DNA of 64,000 nt from Anaerolineae bacterium (lineage in GTDB: Bacteria; Chloroflexota; Anaerolineae; Aggregatilineales; UBA3940), in assembly GCA_016926255.1 (NCBI GenBank), contig JAFGOY010000031.1:1-64000 (forward strand). Reading direction: 5' to 3'. The notes beneath the pieces are model-generated. The model made no database searches. It was not told where the DNA came from and was given only the letters and a program-made list of their open reading frames with translations. Of this stretch, positions 1 to 7,828 are shown piece by piece (position 1 is the first letter of the stretch; every line of letters begins with the position of its first letter). The position numbers and the translations under genes were made by a program.

Positions 1-31
1 CCTATAGCTCATACCTGCATTTTACTGCTTC

Positions 32-1114
32 TTGTTGAAAACGGCTCACCTAAAGGTGAGGGTTTTTACCCTATTTACAGACAATAAAGAATCTCATCCG
101 CCAGCGGAAACGCCCGCGCAATTATCGAGCCGAAGCCCGCGTCTACCATTGAACAGCCTCTTGCCCCTTGTCGTATTCGTAGGGGTATACGCTTTCTTCT
201 CGATCTTCGCGAACAATTTCTTCACGGTTCCCAGCATACTTGCCCTTCTTATACAGACAAGCACTTTCGCCATTCTCAGCGTAGGCGCAGCCCTGGTATT
301 AATTGTCGGCGGCATAGATTTCTCTCTAGGGGCTGTGATCATGCTTTCGGGAAGTGCTGTGGTAATATTCGCCACGATGGGAATACCCATCTGGTTATCG
401 ATGATCATGGCTATCTGCCTGGGTGGGATTGTCGGCCTGCTGAACGGGTTCCTGGTGGTCAAAATGCGCCTGCCGTCTTTTTTGACCACCTTCGCAGTGG
501 CGATGCTCATCCATGGTTTCCTGGGATACGCTCGTTCTCTCGCCCCCGCCGGGCATTCTCCTGTGCCGGACAGCCTGGGCAATCTGGCCTATGCTCCTCT
601 TTTCAGGATATTTCGCTACGATGCGACCGGGGCGCGCAGCATGGTCTTCCCCGGCATTTCCTGGATCGTCATCATCATGGTGCTGGTCACGGTGTTTTTT
701 CATCTGCTCCTGGCGAAAACCCGAATCGGGCGATACCTCTATCTGGTTGGCTCCAACACAGAGGCTTCCCGGTTTTCGGGGATAAAGGTCAACCGCGTCA
801 GGATACTGGCCTATGTCCTGGCCAGCATGCTGGCGGGTCTTTCCGGGATACTGCTCGCGTCTCGACTGGTGGGGCCGCCTGGTGGCGCAAAGGGCTACGA
901 GATCATCGGGATCGCCTGCGCTATGATCGGTGGGGCGAGCCTGTCGGGGGGCGCTGGCAGCATAGGGGGAACGGTAATCGGCTCCCTCATTCTCTCTACC
1001 CTCGCTATGGGTCTCTCGATGATGAACACCAGTAACCCCGCTCTCCCCACACTCTTCAACGGCTTTATCATCCTCTTCGTCGTGAGCGTGGACCAGATAC
1101 GGAACAGGAATTAG
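32..1114 (+). CDS. Sugar-type ABC transporter permease (RbsC/AraH-like)
   Basis: Inner-membrane permease of the BPD_transp_2 family, which imports ribose, xylose, arabinose or similar sugars together with an ATPase and a periplasmic binding protein. The 360-residue protein is mostly hydrophobic with about 8-10 membrane segments. The family signature GGIDFSLGA is at residues 93-101, and a cytoplasmic loop around 238-265 has the usual N-x-x-A-S-x-x-S-G-I-x-V pattern before AGLSG. An in-frame TAG lies at bases 5-7, so the gene starts inside the window. The only early candidates are TTG at 32 or 35 and GTG at 56, none with a clear Shine-Dalgarno, so the start is uncertain. The partner genes are not visible and may lie upstream. 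Substrate cannot be read from the sequence. Confidence 0.9.
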   Translation: MLKTAHLKVRVFTLFTDNKESHPPAETPAQLSSRSPRLPLNSLLPLVVFVGVYAFFSIFANNFFTVPSILALLIQTSTFAILSVGAALVLIVGGIDFSLGAVIMLSGSAVVIFATMGIPIWLSMIMAICLGGIVGLLNGFLVVKMRLPSFLTTFAVAMLIHGFLGYARSLAPAGHSPVPDSLGNLAYAPLFRIFRYDATGARSMVFPGISWIVIIMVLVTVFFHLLLAKTRIGRYLYLVGSNTEASRFSGIKVNRVRILAYVLASMLAGLSGILLASRLVGPPGGAKGYEIIGIACAMIGGASLSGGAGSIGGTVIGSLILSTLAMGLSMMNTSNPALPTLFNGFIILFVVSVDQIRNRN

Positions 1115-1124
1115 GCGAATCGGA

Positions 1125-1353
1125 ATTATCCACAGATGACACAGATTTCACAGATATATTTATCCGCGAATTACGCTAATTACGCTAATTGATTTCTATT
1201 GGTCGAGCCAGAATCGACAAAACTCGAATCGCTTTCTCAACAGATTCAAGTTCAAAAGCGTCGATCTGAACAGACATTAAAATTCGTGTAATTCGCGCAA
1301 TTCGCGGATTGAATATGTTTTTATCTGTGATATCTGTGTCATCTGTGGATAAA
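1125..1353. repeat. MITE-like element with long inverted ends (CACAGAT/CGCGAATT family)
   Basis: A non-coding stretch of about 229 bp bounded by inverted repeats. The outer 21 bases match perfectly in inverted orientation (TTATCCACAGATGACACAGA and its complement at 1333-1353), and similarity continues through CACAGATA and ATCCGCGAATT blocks on each side. Half-copies of the same blocks recur at other intergenic sites in the window. No ORF of interest lies inside. Confidence 0.7.
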
Positions 1354-1361
1354 TGAATTCC

Positions 1362-1898
1362 CTAGTGCTCGTCGTCGGCCTGCATGAGCAGCGCCAGCAG
1401 CCGATCTTCTTCACTCGCCGCCGCGCCGATCCGATCCATGTGCCGCCGGGCGAGAGCCGCCGCGAGTTCCGACGCGCCCGCCGCAAGCATGTCCTCCGCC
1501 GACCATTCGGCGTGTCTCGCGCCGATCACGTAGCGCCGCCGCGCCCCGACCGGGTCGCCCGCGCTCCACTGTGCAAACACTTTCGGCGCACCATATTTGG
1601 CCAATACGATCATCACCCGGTCGATCAGCGTCAGGCGGCAGCGCGACTTTCCCACGTCGTGGAGCAGGGCAGCGGTCAGCAGGTCGGGGTGATCGTGGCC
1701 CGCGCCGCGCAGCGCCTTCATCATCCGCAGGCTGTGAATCTGCTCACTACGTCGCATCCGGCAAAAGAGATCGAATAGTTCCGGCGACAGCACGTCGGCT
1801 GCCGCCTGATGATCGACCGGCAGGACAAATGCAAAAATCGCCCGGACGCCCTGCATGAATCGTTTCCGGGCGCGGATCAAACCCGATTGGCCGGTCAT
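1362..1898 (-). CDS. HD-domain protein
   Basis: A 178-residue protein with an HD phosphohydrolase-type helical domain. Visible residues are His55, the His-Asp pair 80-81 in LLHDVGKSR, and a later His in GARHAEW; this resembles HDIG-type metal sites, although the last ligand is not obvious. Known HD proteins hydrolyse nucleotides or phosphoesters; the substrate here is unknown. The ATG overlaps the stop codon of the M50 peptidase gene upstream (ATGA), so the two are probably translated together. A longer in-frame extension upstream exists but would overlap the peptidase by about 200 bp and has an unprotein-like composition, so it was not used. The gene ends close to the repeat at 1125-1353. 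Confidence 0.75.
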   Translation of the reverse strand: MTGQSGLIRARKRFMQGVRAIFAFVLPVDHQAAADVLSPELFDLFCRMRRSEQIHSLRMMKALRGAGHDHPDLLTAALLHDVGKSRCRLTLIDRVMIVLAKYGAPKVFAQWSAGDPVGARRRYVIGARHAEWSAEDMLAAGASELAAALARRHMDRIGAAASEEDRLLALLMQADDEH

Positions 1899-2578
1899 AT
1901 ACCGACCAAAAAGTACAGGATGCGAATCGACGGTCCGCCGAGAATCAGGCTCAGCACGTCGGCATAGCCCAGGGGCGGGTAGATATCGGCGAGGCTCGGT
2001 GCGAGGAACGAGAGAACAATCAGGGCGATCAGCACGTACTGGCTGTTCATCTTCTGACGCTCCCACCATATCGCCGGACCAGTCGGCAGCGCCGAGAGCG
2101 TGACCGTCCACCCATCGAGCGGGAACAAAGGCAGGATGTTGAACAGGAACAGCACAATGTTGAGGTAGATCATATCGAACAGGAACCGGGGTAAAGTGGG
2201 GAGGATGCCGCCAACCGTGCCATAAGACACGGGGTTGACCAGCCCGAGACGGAATGGCAGCGCAAACAGCGCGGCGACGATCAGGTTCGAAAATGGCCCG
2301 GCCAGTACCGCCAGGAACATCCCCAGGCGGCGTTTCCGCATCCGGTAGGGGTTGACCGGGGCCGAGCCGAGAACGGCAAAGCCAATCAGCACGCCAACAA
2401 TGAAGCCCGGCCAGTAGATGTTGGCGCGCGGATCGAGTGTCATCCGGCCCTGGCTCTTGGCCGTATCGTCGCCCATCAGGTGGGCGACATAGGCATGGGC
2501 GAACTCGTGAACCGACATTGCGATCAGCAGCACGAAAAAACGCGATACCAGCGTAGCGATATAATCTCCACTAAACAA
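1895..2578 (-). CDS. M50 family (site-2 protease-like) membrane metalloprotease
   Basis: Membrane zinc protease of the M50/SREBP site-2 family, which cuts substrates within the lipid bilayer. The 227-residue protein has the zinc motif HEFAH at residues 24-28 in the first membrane helix. Near residue 150 it has the second motif NILPLFPLDGW, whose Asp is the third metal ligand. About 5-6 hydrophobic segments surround these motifs. It overlaps the HD-domain gene by ATGA, and a second M50 paralogue lies about 190 bp upstream on the same strand, so the three probably form a functional cluster. Natural substrates (anti-sigma factors or signal-peptide remnants in known family members) are not indicated here. 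Confidence 0.9.
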   Translation of the reverse strand: MFSGDYIATLVSRFFVLLIAMSVHEFAHAYVAHLMGDDTAKSQGRMTLDPRANIYWPGFIVGVLIGFAVLGSAPVNPYRMRKRRLGMFLAVLAGPFSNLIVAALFALPFRLGLVNPVSYGTVGGILPTLPRFLFDMIYLNIVLFLFNILPLFPLDGWTVTLSALPTGPAIWWERQKMNSQYVLIALIVLSFLAPSLADIYPPLGYADVLSLILGGPSIRILYFLVGI

Positions 2579-2609
2579 GGTGATCTCCTTAATCAGCTTC
2601 GCTTATCTG

Positions 2610-2635
2610 TCCCGGCGCTGAAGCACCGGGCTAAA
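2610..2635. repeat. CCCGGCGCTGAAGCACCGGG palindromic repeat, copy 1
   Basis: Short imperfect palindrome CCCGGCGCTGAAGCACCGGG followed by CTAAA. Two further copies in the opposite orientation are at 29534-29559 and 60134-60164, with the same flanking TTTAG/ATTAG. All three are intergenic. Confidence 0.65.
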
Positions 2636-2767
2636 ATGGGCAACTTTACGAGATGGAATCACGATTTGTGAACCGTCGGACAAAATGCCGAGAGACCAGC
2701 GCACCCGGCCAGCAATCAACAGCTATCAGTTTACTGTTTCCAACTGCGAGATGCCAACCACCGAGGC

Positions 2768-3445
2768 TCAATAATCCCAGCCGAGAAGTATCCGCAGCGC
2801 CCAGCGCGTCGGCGGCCCGACCAGCCGGAGAAACAGCACCGGGGGGGCCATCAGCAGGATGAAGAAGGCGAAGCCCAGCGCGGTCGTCGTCCACCCCGAC
2901 CGGCGCTCCCACCAGGCCGAAGTCCTGAGCGGCAGCACGAACCGGATCAACTGCCACATGTCGAGGGGAAACAGGGGGAGCAGATTCAACAGCGCGTAGA
3001 ACAGGTTGAAGCGGGCCATCACGGTAACGAAGTCGGCGAAGGTCGGCCAGCCCTGCCAGGGGGCGGTCGGTTCGAGCGGGGTCGCGGCAAAAATCCACTG
3101 GCACAGCACCACGATTCCCACCGTCGCCAGCGGCCCGGCCAGCACCGCCAGCGGCCCACCGATCCAGTCGGGGACGCGCATTCGGTGCGGGCTGATCGGG
3201 GTGCGCTTGCTCCAGCCTACCCCGATCAACACGCCGCCGATCAACCCGATGTGCTCCCAGTGTTTGGCCGGGTTGAGCGTCAACCGGCCCGCCTCGCGTG
3301 GGGTGGGATCGCCCAGCGCGGCGGCGACCAGCCCGTGAGCCAGCTCGTGGATCGTGAACGAGATCGCCACCACGATCAGCCGCAGCGTGAGCAGCGCGAA
3401 GGGAAATCGGAGCCACAGGTTGAGAAAGATGTTCGACGTGAGCAT
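2768..3445 (-). CDS. M50 family membrane metalloprotease, second paralogue
   Basis: A 225-residue paralogue of the neighbouring M50 protease with the same layout: HELAH at residues 33-37 in the first membrane helix, the conserved LAVLAGP segment near the middle, and NLLPLFPLDMW further on. The family normally has Asp-Gly in this last motif (the neighbour has LDGW), and here the Gly is Met. The Asp ligand is kept, so activity is plausible but not certain. It sits upstream of the first M50 gene on the same strand with a 189 bp gap containing a palindromic repeat, so co-transcription is possible but not assured. Confidence 0.85.
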   Translation of the reverse strand: MLTSNIFLNLWLRFPFALLTLRLIVVAISFTIHELAHGLVAAALGDPTPREAGRLTLNPAKHWEHIGLIGGVLIGVGWSKRTPISPHRMRVPDWIGGPLAVLAGPLATVGIVVLCQWIFAATPLEPTAPWQGWPTFADFVTVMARFNLFYALLNLLPLFPLDMWQLIRFVLPLRTSAWWERRSGWTTTALGFAFFILLMAPPVLFLRLVGPPTRWALRILLGWDY

Positions 3446-3484
3446 GGGTGGATTATAGCATTTTTTATCCGCGAGTGAGGGAAG

Positions 3485-3520
3485 GATTATCCACAGATGT
3501 CACAGATACCACAGGTGTTT
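3485..3520. repeat. CACAGAT-family dispersed repeat, half copy
   Basis: ATTATCCACAGATGTCACAG followed by ATACCACAGG matches one arm of the inverted element at 1125-1353. It lies between the M50 paralogue and the decayed toxin gene. Confidence 0.55.
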
Positions 3521-3599
3521 TCTGCTGCCGAGTAAGCCTGATGTCTACGTGAATCAATCAGGAAAGCAAATGGAAAGGATCATTCTCACCATGCCTGGA

Positions 3600-3923
3600 T
3601 CAGATAAACTCGACATGGTTGAGCATCTCTTCCGGTTCCAGCACAAAGCAGATTATTTCAAGAGCTTTAACCCAATCGCCAATGGTATGAGCCTCAAGGC
3701 TGCCAAAAATAATCCCGGCATGATCAATACCGATGGCCGCCATGCGCAGAAAGTCCGCATCGGCGATAACCAACACCCGACCATCACGAGCGGCACAGGC
3801 GAGATGATCGGGATCATCATCCCCCAGCCGATCAAGATCGCGGACACAGATCGCATCGACCCCACGCTGGCGGAGTTACTCGGCGATCTTAGGGCTGAGA
3901 TTTTCGTCCAAGTAGAGGCGTAT
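3600..3923 (-). pseudogene. Decayed DUF5615 PIN-like toxin gene
   Basis: Read on the minus strand from 3923, the frame gives IRLYLDENLSPKIAE, then a TAA stop at 3878-3876. It resumes in the same frame with LRQRGVDAICVRDLDRLGDD, an ADADFLRM motif and a normal TGA at 3602-3600. This is the layout of DUF5615 PIN-like ribonuclease toxins, which begin MRLYLDENLSP. Two point lesions are visible: the expected ATG is ATA, and a codon where Gln is common (CAA) is TAA. No frameshift is needed, so the remnant is recent. It overlaps the DUF433 antitoxin gene by about 35 bp, as in intact DUF433/DUF5615 pairs. Re-initiation downstream could in theory give a fragment, but it would lack the first acidic residues. 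Confidence 0.75.
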
Positions 3924-4230
3924 GGCCGCTGGGAATCAACTGCTCCTTGAGTTCCCCGGCAAGCTCACGGCGCTGGCGGATACGGCTGTCGATTTCGTCC
4001 CGGTGGGCATAATAATACGAAAGCGCAGCATGAACCTGCGCCAGTGAAATGTCGTAATCGGCAGCAATCTGCTCCGGCGTCTGGTTGTGGACGATTCGGG
4101 CAATCGCCAGCACAGATACTTCTAAGCCGGTCCCGGCCAGACAGGGACGTCCATCGCGCACATTAGGGTTGGTCGTAATCAGGTCAATGCTCTGTACCGT
4201 GTCCATCAACCTGTGATCCTTTTCACTCAT
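3889..4230 (-). CDS. DUF433 family antitoxin
   Basis: A 113-residue (or 105 if Met9 at 4206 is used, which has AAGGA upstream) DUF433 protein. The motifs IDLITTNPNVRDGRPCLAGT and TPEQIAADYDISLAQVHAAL are typical of this family; the second is a helix-turn-helix-like segment. DUF433 proteins usually act as antitoxins to DUF5615 PIN-like ribonucleases and probably bind their own promoter. The partner toxin directly downstream is broken, so this antitoxin is now an orphan. The last residues run into the old toxin start region, as in coupled pairs. Confidence 0.8.
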   Translation of the reverse strand: MSEKDHRLMDTVQSIDLITTNPNVRDGRPCLAGTGLEVSVLAIARIVHNQTPEQIAADYDISLAQVHAALSYYYAHRDEIDSRIRQRRELAGELKEQLIPSGHTPLLGRKSQP

Positions 4231-4324
4231 CCAATACCTGTTTGTATTTTACCGTTACCTGAATAAATCTGCTTACCTCCATCACTCGTTCGACAGATAG
4301 GCCTGATTATTCTAACAATTCTCA

Positions 4325-5257
4325 TCAGCTAAACATCATGATTCCCACAAAGTTGATCAGCGCATGCACCAGAACGACGGTCGATAGTCCGCGCTTGCGG
4401 TATATGGTGCCGAGAAACAGGCCCATCACCGTCGATGATACAACCGAGTAGATCGGCGCTTCGAGAAAGGCACCGCTCAGACTACTCAGCGTGATGTGAT
4501 AGAAACCAAAAAGTACCGATGACACGACCAGCCCCCAGCCCCATTTGTTCGTGACTTTCCACACCAGCGTCATAATCCCGGCACGGAACAGCAGTTCCTC
4601 GAACAACCCGGCCCCGATCAGCATATCGAGGAACAACAGGAACCAGTGCTGCGGTTCCATTACCTCGTCGGTGAGCGGCGCTTCGCCAAACAGTGATGCA
4701 ACCCCGCTGGCAATCGAACTCGACAGCACGCCGCCAACGAGCATCACCACCATGGCGATGAAGAACACCGAGACCACCACATACCCCAACCGGTTGAGGT
4801 TCCGCTGGCGATACACCGGGATCAGGTCGATGGGCAGCGTCCGCTCGGCGATCAACCCGGCGGTGGCCGATATGACAATCAGCACCAGCGATCCGAGATA
4901 CAGCCCCAGGTTGGAAACGCCTTCGCTGCGATCCTCGAACAACAGTGACGTGCTGACGGCAATCGCGGCACTGACAACGACAACCGCCGTGACGATCAGC
5001 AGCACGCGCAGGGTATCCTGTCGCGGCACTGGAAGCGGAGATTTCTGCGGAAGCGGAAGCTGCTCCGGTGTCCGCACGATCCAGGCGACATAGGCTGCAG
5101 CCAGCAGCAGGATCAGCACGATGATGGGTAACCCGGCGGGCGAATCGCCGCCGTTCATCAGCAGGAAGATGATCGTCCCCAGGATGGGGATCAGTAGTTC
5201 ATAGCGAGGTTTTAGCCAGTTGCGCCACGTCGGTTTGTCGGAGACTTCCATTTTCAT
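4325..5257 (-). CDS. CPBP family intramembrane metalloprotease
   Basis: Membrane protease of the CPBP/Abi (CAAX-protease-like) family, about 310 residues and eight hydrophobic segments. The three conserved motifs are present: EELLFRAG with the Glu pair near residue 220, FGFYH near 254, and HALINFVG near 300 at the C-terminus. Bacterial members are linked to processing of prenylated or small peptides and bacteriocin immunity; the role here is unknown. ATG codons at 5257 and 5251 are both possible, with GGAA just upstream; a TTG at 5263 is less likely. A second CPBP gene, frameshifted, lies at 33609-34522. Confidence 0.85.
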   Translation of the reverse strand: MKMEVSDKPTWRNWLKPRYELLIPILGTIIFLLMNGGDSPAGLPIIVLILLLAAAYVAWIVRTPEQLPLPQKSPLPVPRQDTLRVLLIVTAVVVVSAAIAVSTSLLFEDRSEGVSNLGLYLGSLVLIVISATAGLIAERTLPIDLIPVYRQRNLNRLGYVVVSVFFIAMVVMLVGGVLSSSIASGVASLFGEAPLTDEVMEPQHWFLLFLDMLIGAGLFEELLFRAGIMTLVWKVTNKWGWGLVVSSVLFGFYHITLSSLSGAFLEAPIYSVVSSTVMGLFLGTIYRKRGLSTVVLVHALINFVGIMMFS

Positions 5258-5357
5258 TTCCAAATATTCAGCAGGGTTGTCTATTGACTTATACGCAATA
5301 TCAACGGGTTTGTTGCCCCTGTCACCGATCTCTGGTCAATCTGCACAGAACAGAAGG

Positions 5358-5466
5358 AAAATCTGCATAATTCGCGGATCGAATCACTCTTCCCATTTCC
5401 CCGGTCGACTCAAGGCTATAAATCACAAAACCCATCTGTGATATCTGTGTAATCTGTGGGCCGAAT
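5358..5466. repeat. CACAGAT/CGCGAATT dispersed repeat blocks upstream of the cold-shock gene
   Basis: Two blocks of the same family as 1125-1353: TAATTCGCGGATCGAAT at about 5368-5384 and ATCTGTGATATCTGTGTAAT at about 5434-5453. They fill most of the gap between the CPBP gene and the cold-shock promoter; nothing else was seen in 5264-5480. Confidence 0.5.
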
Positions 5467-5483
5467 TCTCATTTGAACCCGAT

Positions 5484-5512
5484 TTGCACTGTTTTTTTCA
5501 TTCGTCTATACT
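5484..5512 (+). promoter_or_regulatory. Sigma-70-type promoter of the cold-shock gene
   Basis: TTGCAC (5484-5489), a 17 bp spacer and TATACT (5507-5512). Transcription would begin near 5519 and give a leader of about 135 nt before the ATG at 5655, in line with the long 5' leaders common on cold-shock mRNAs. The leader contains a CCCGGCATTCTTGCCGGG hairpin followed by TTTT at about 5563-5584, which could act as an attenuator or RNA-structure switch. Confidence 0.65.
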
Positions 5513-5654
5513 TCGTCAGTACGTAGTGAATGCAGGACGAAAGCTTCGACAAGAGTTCAGGCCCGGCATTCTTGCCGGGTTTTATCTTGGGTTAGACTTT
5601 ACCCTGCGAGGCATTACGGATGGATTCTAGTTAGGGTAAAGGAGATCGATACCC

Positions 5655-5870
5655 ATGTCAGACCGTGTAACTGGTGTAGTCAAATGGTTCAATAATTCAA
5701 AGGGCTACGGATTCATCGCTCCCGACGACGGCAGCAAGGACGTTTTCGTCCACTATTCGGCGATCCAGGAGACGGGCGGCTACCGCTCGCTCGACGAAGG
5801 CGACCGGGTCGAACTGTCCATCGAGCAGGGCGAGAAAGGCCCCCAGGCCGCCAACGTCGTCGTCATCTAG
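5655..5870 (+). CDS. csp: Cold-shock domain protein (CspA family)
   Basis: A 71-residue single cold-shock domain protein, the usual length. The RNA-binding motifs are clear: KGYGFI (RNP1) at about residues 16-21 and DVFVHY (RNP2) at 29-34, followed by the usual [20 protein letters not shown]. Family members bind single-stranded RNA or DNA and loosen secondary structure in the cytoplasm during cold or growth transitions. The ATG has AAAGGAG about 10 bases upstream. The gene is monocistronic: a consensus promoter lies upstream and a strong terminator directly downstream. Confidence 0.95.
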   Translation: MSDRVTGVVKWFNNSKGYGFIAPDDGSKDVFVHYSAIQETGGYRSLDEGDRVELSIEQGEKGPQAANVVVI

Positions 5871-5892
5871 GAAAGGCACCCATTGATGAACC

Positions 5893-5917
5893 AGCCTCCC
5901 GAATGGGAGGCTTTTTT
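5893..5917 (+). terminator. Rho-independent terminator after the cold-shock gene
   Basis: Perfect 8 bp stem AGCCTCCC / GGGAGGCT with GAAT loop followed by six T residues. Confidence 0.9.
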
Positions 5918-5948
5918 GTTGCCAAACTATCCAATATGGTAGTAGTGT

Positions 5949-6215
5949 ATGGATATGACCAATCGTGATTATCCATGCGAGTTCTGCGACACCACGCTGG
6001 AGCAGGAAGAAAAGCTGGTGACCCTAACCCTGAACCGGGGTGGTAAGGTCTACGTGTTCGAAGGGGTTCCGGCGCGGGTGTGCCCCAACTGCGGGCATCG
6101 ATACTACAACGGCCCGATGATCACCCGCCTTGAGCGGCTCATCCGCGAGGACGCGCTTCCCGGCGCAGAACCGATAGAAGCATACAGAGTTCCCTATACG
6201 GCAGTGGGATCGTGA
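5949..6215 (+). CDS. YgiT-type zinc-finger protein (MqsA N-domain-like)
   Basis: An 88-residue protein with two Cys pairs, CEFC near residues 10-13 and CPNCG near 45-49, in the arrangement of YgiT/MqsA-type zinc fingers. Family members are often antitoxin N-domains or stand beside a DUF4258-type toxin; here no toxin gene is adjacent and the C-terminal DNA-binding domain of MqsA is missing. It is closely flanked by the cold-shock terminator and its own terminator, so it is transcribed alone. Met3 is an alternative start. Confidence 0.7.
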   Translation: MDMTNRDYPCEFCDTTLEQEEKLVTLTLNRGGKVYVFEGVPARVCPNCGHRYYNGPMITRLERLIREDALPGAEPIEAYRVPYTAVGS

Positions 6216-6220
6216 CTGCG

Positions 6221-6244
6221 GCCTCCCTTTCGGGAGGCTTTTTT
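6221..6244 (+). terminator. Rho-independent terminator after the zinc-finger gene
   Basis: Stem GCCTCCC / GGGAGGC with TTTC loop and a six-T run. It is nearly the same stem as the terminator at 5893-5917. The convergent iron-sulfur gene ends at 6252. Confidence 0.85.
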
Positions 6245-6251
6245 GTTGCCC

Positions 6252-7334
6252 CTACAACACGTCGAGGAACGACCGGCCCTGCTTCATCCCCCGGCGAAGC
6301 ATCCACGCGGTGAGGGTATCGGGCAGCGGCTCATGATCCCGCCCTTCGCGCCGTGCCAGCGACATCGCCCCTTCTTCGCAGACCGTCACGCACTGACCGC
6401 AGCCCAGGCAGCGCACCGCATCGATCACCGCCACGCCTTCCGGCAGATCAATCGCATTGAACTCACAGCGCGTGGAGCAGTCACCGCACCCGGAACACAG
6501 ATCGACGTCAACCACCGCCACAAAATCCGAATGCGCCACCGCCGTCGGGATTTTGAACTCGGTCAGCCCGCGCAGCACCCCGCACGAGCAGGTGCAGCAG
6601 TTGCAGATGTAGTGAACCCCGTCGCGGTAGTTGCCGGTGGTGTGGATCAGCCCGGCTTCGCGGGCCTCGACCAGCAGTTGGAGCGCCTCGGCTTTGGTGA
6701 GCACGCGATCTACCGGCGAATCATCGAATGCCCCTTCGTGATCGGAAAAAGTGAGGCATATCTCAACCGGGTGATCGCAGCCCTTCCCGAGCAATTTCTG
6801 CTGCACCCGGCAGATGCAGTCCCGAACGCCCCACGCCTTCGCCCCCTCGACCAGCGCAGCGGCCTCTTCGTGAGGATGGACGGTGATTTCCGCCGGGATC
6901 GACTCGCCGACCGGGATCACGCGGTGGACGGACGGCCTGTCAAAAATGGGGAAATCGGCAGCGGCCTCAACGGTATATGCCTCGAACAATTCCGCCATCT
7001 CGACATCGATCCGGTGGAGGTTCATCTCGTAGATGCCGACGACGAAGGGCATCAGGCCATAGGTACGGCCATTCTTGCCCCGCTGATCCCGGATCAACCC
7101 ATCGTCAACCATCTGATCGAGCAGCTGGCGCGTCTCTTCGGGATCGGTGCCCGCGCGGTTGGCGATCTTCTCCGGCGAATCGGCCCGCAGCCGGATCGAG
7201 AGCGCGAGCTTTGCCTGTTCGGGTGTAAACAGCTTTTCGAGCAGGCGCAGTTCGACCCCGCTTTCGGTGCGCGGGAATCCGCCGGGAATCAGGTTGAGGC
7301 GGTTGGCAAGCTGACTGTAGACTGAATCGGGCAT
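6252..7334 (-). CDS. Winged-helix and 4Fe-4S ferredoxin-domain protein
   Basis: A 360-residue iron-sulfur protein. The N-terminal 90 residues look like a winged helix (LRADSPEKIANRAGTDPEET). The middle has CxC at 173-175 and a CNCCTCSC cluster at 244-251. The C-terminal part holds two classic 4Fe-4S motifs, CSGCGDCSTRC (280-290) and CLGCGQCVTVC (309-319). Proteins of this layout occur as soluble electron-transfer or redox-sensing partners of anaerobic enzymes; the partner is not in this window. The start at 7334 (MPDSVYSQ) was chosen over an upstream in-frame codon because the residues in between look non-coding. Redox sensing through the winged helix is only an inference. Confidence 0.75.
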   Translation of the reverse strand: MPDSVYSQLANRLNLIPGGFPRTESGVELRLLEKLFTPEQAKLALSIRLRADSPEKIANRAGTDPEETRQLLDQMVDDGLIRDQRGKNGRTYGLMPFVVGIYEMNLHRIDVEMAELFEAYTVEAAADFPIFDRPSVHRVIPVGESIPAEITVHPHEEAAALVEGAKAWGVRDCICRVQQKLLGKGCDHPVEICLTFSDHEGAFDDSPVDRVLTKAEALQLLVEAREAGLIHTTGNYRDGVHYICNCCTCSCGVLRGLTEFKIPTAVAHSDFVAVVDVDLCSGCGDCSTRCEFNAIDLPEGVAVIDAVRCLGCGQCVTVCEEGAMSLARREGRDHEPLPDTLTAWMLRRGMKQGRSFLDVL

Positions 7335-7444
7335 GGGTGGGGACACCTCACCTTCTCGTCGTTGCCACAATACTACGTGGCGCGATGGAAGGATGCAAAT
7401 TCACGCCGCCGCCCTGCCAGCCGACCCGAAAATCAGGCCGCTAT

Positions 7445-7828
7445 TTAGACAGGTGTGTCCAACCCAATAAATTTGAAGGCCTCTCCGAGGGTTTCAAAGA
7501 AGATCATCCTGCCGGGGAAGACCTGGACATAGAGTTCTTTCATTGGCTGGTCAAAGCCGGTCAGATCGGTGCCCACCACAATCACCTGGGCCGCCCGCTG
7601 ATGGATACACTGCTGGATGCCCTGCGAATGCCCGTTCTGACCATTCTGAAACTGCCCCACATTCCGCGAATCCTGGATCACATCCACTTTGTGCGGCACG
7701 GACTCGATCATTTCGTTGACCTGTTCTATCATGTCGATGAACGAATCGCGGGTGAAGTCACCCTCGTATGAGTAAAGGATGGAGGTTTTGCTGTTGTCAA
7801 CCCACTTGATCATCATTATCTCTGTCAC
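7445..7828 (-). CDS. Hypothetical protein, SpoIIAA/STAS-like fold suspected
   Basis: A 127-residue soluble protein not assigned to a family. It alternates beta-like and helical stretches (SILYSYEGDFTRDSFIDMIE, then VDVIQDSR, then VIVVGTD, then FFETLGEAFKFI), which resembles small STAS/SpoIIAA-like proteins, including the closing pattern F-x-x-L-x-E-A-x-x-F. A GTG start with AGGAG just upstream gives 127 residues; ATG codons 12-15 bases later are possible. It is flanked by a 110 bp gap to the iron-sulfur gene and stands alone. Confidence 0.55.
   Translation of the reverse strand: MTEIMMIKWVDNSKTSILYSYEGDFTRDSFIDMIEQVNEMIESVPHKVDVIQDSRNVGQFQNGQNGHSQGIQQCIHQRAAQVIVVGTDLTGFDQPMKELYVQVFPGRMIFFETLGEAFKFIGLDTPV

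Noticed and set aside
5563-5584. A true terminator in the cold-shock leader
   Set aside because: The hairpin has only a TTTT run broken by A and lies between the promoter and the gene, so it is better seen as a leader structure than an end of transcription.
6243-7325. A 360-residue open frame on the plus strand opposite the iron-sulfur gene
   Set aside because: It mirrors the real gene; composition (many His, Arg, Gln, Asp runs) is typical of an antisense shadow, and the minus strand shows clear Cys motifs.
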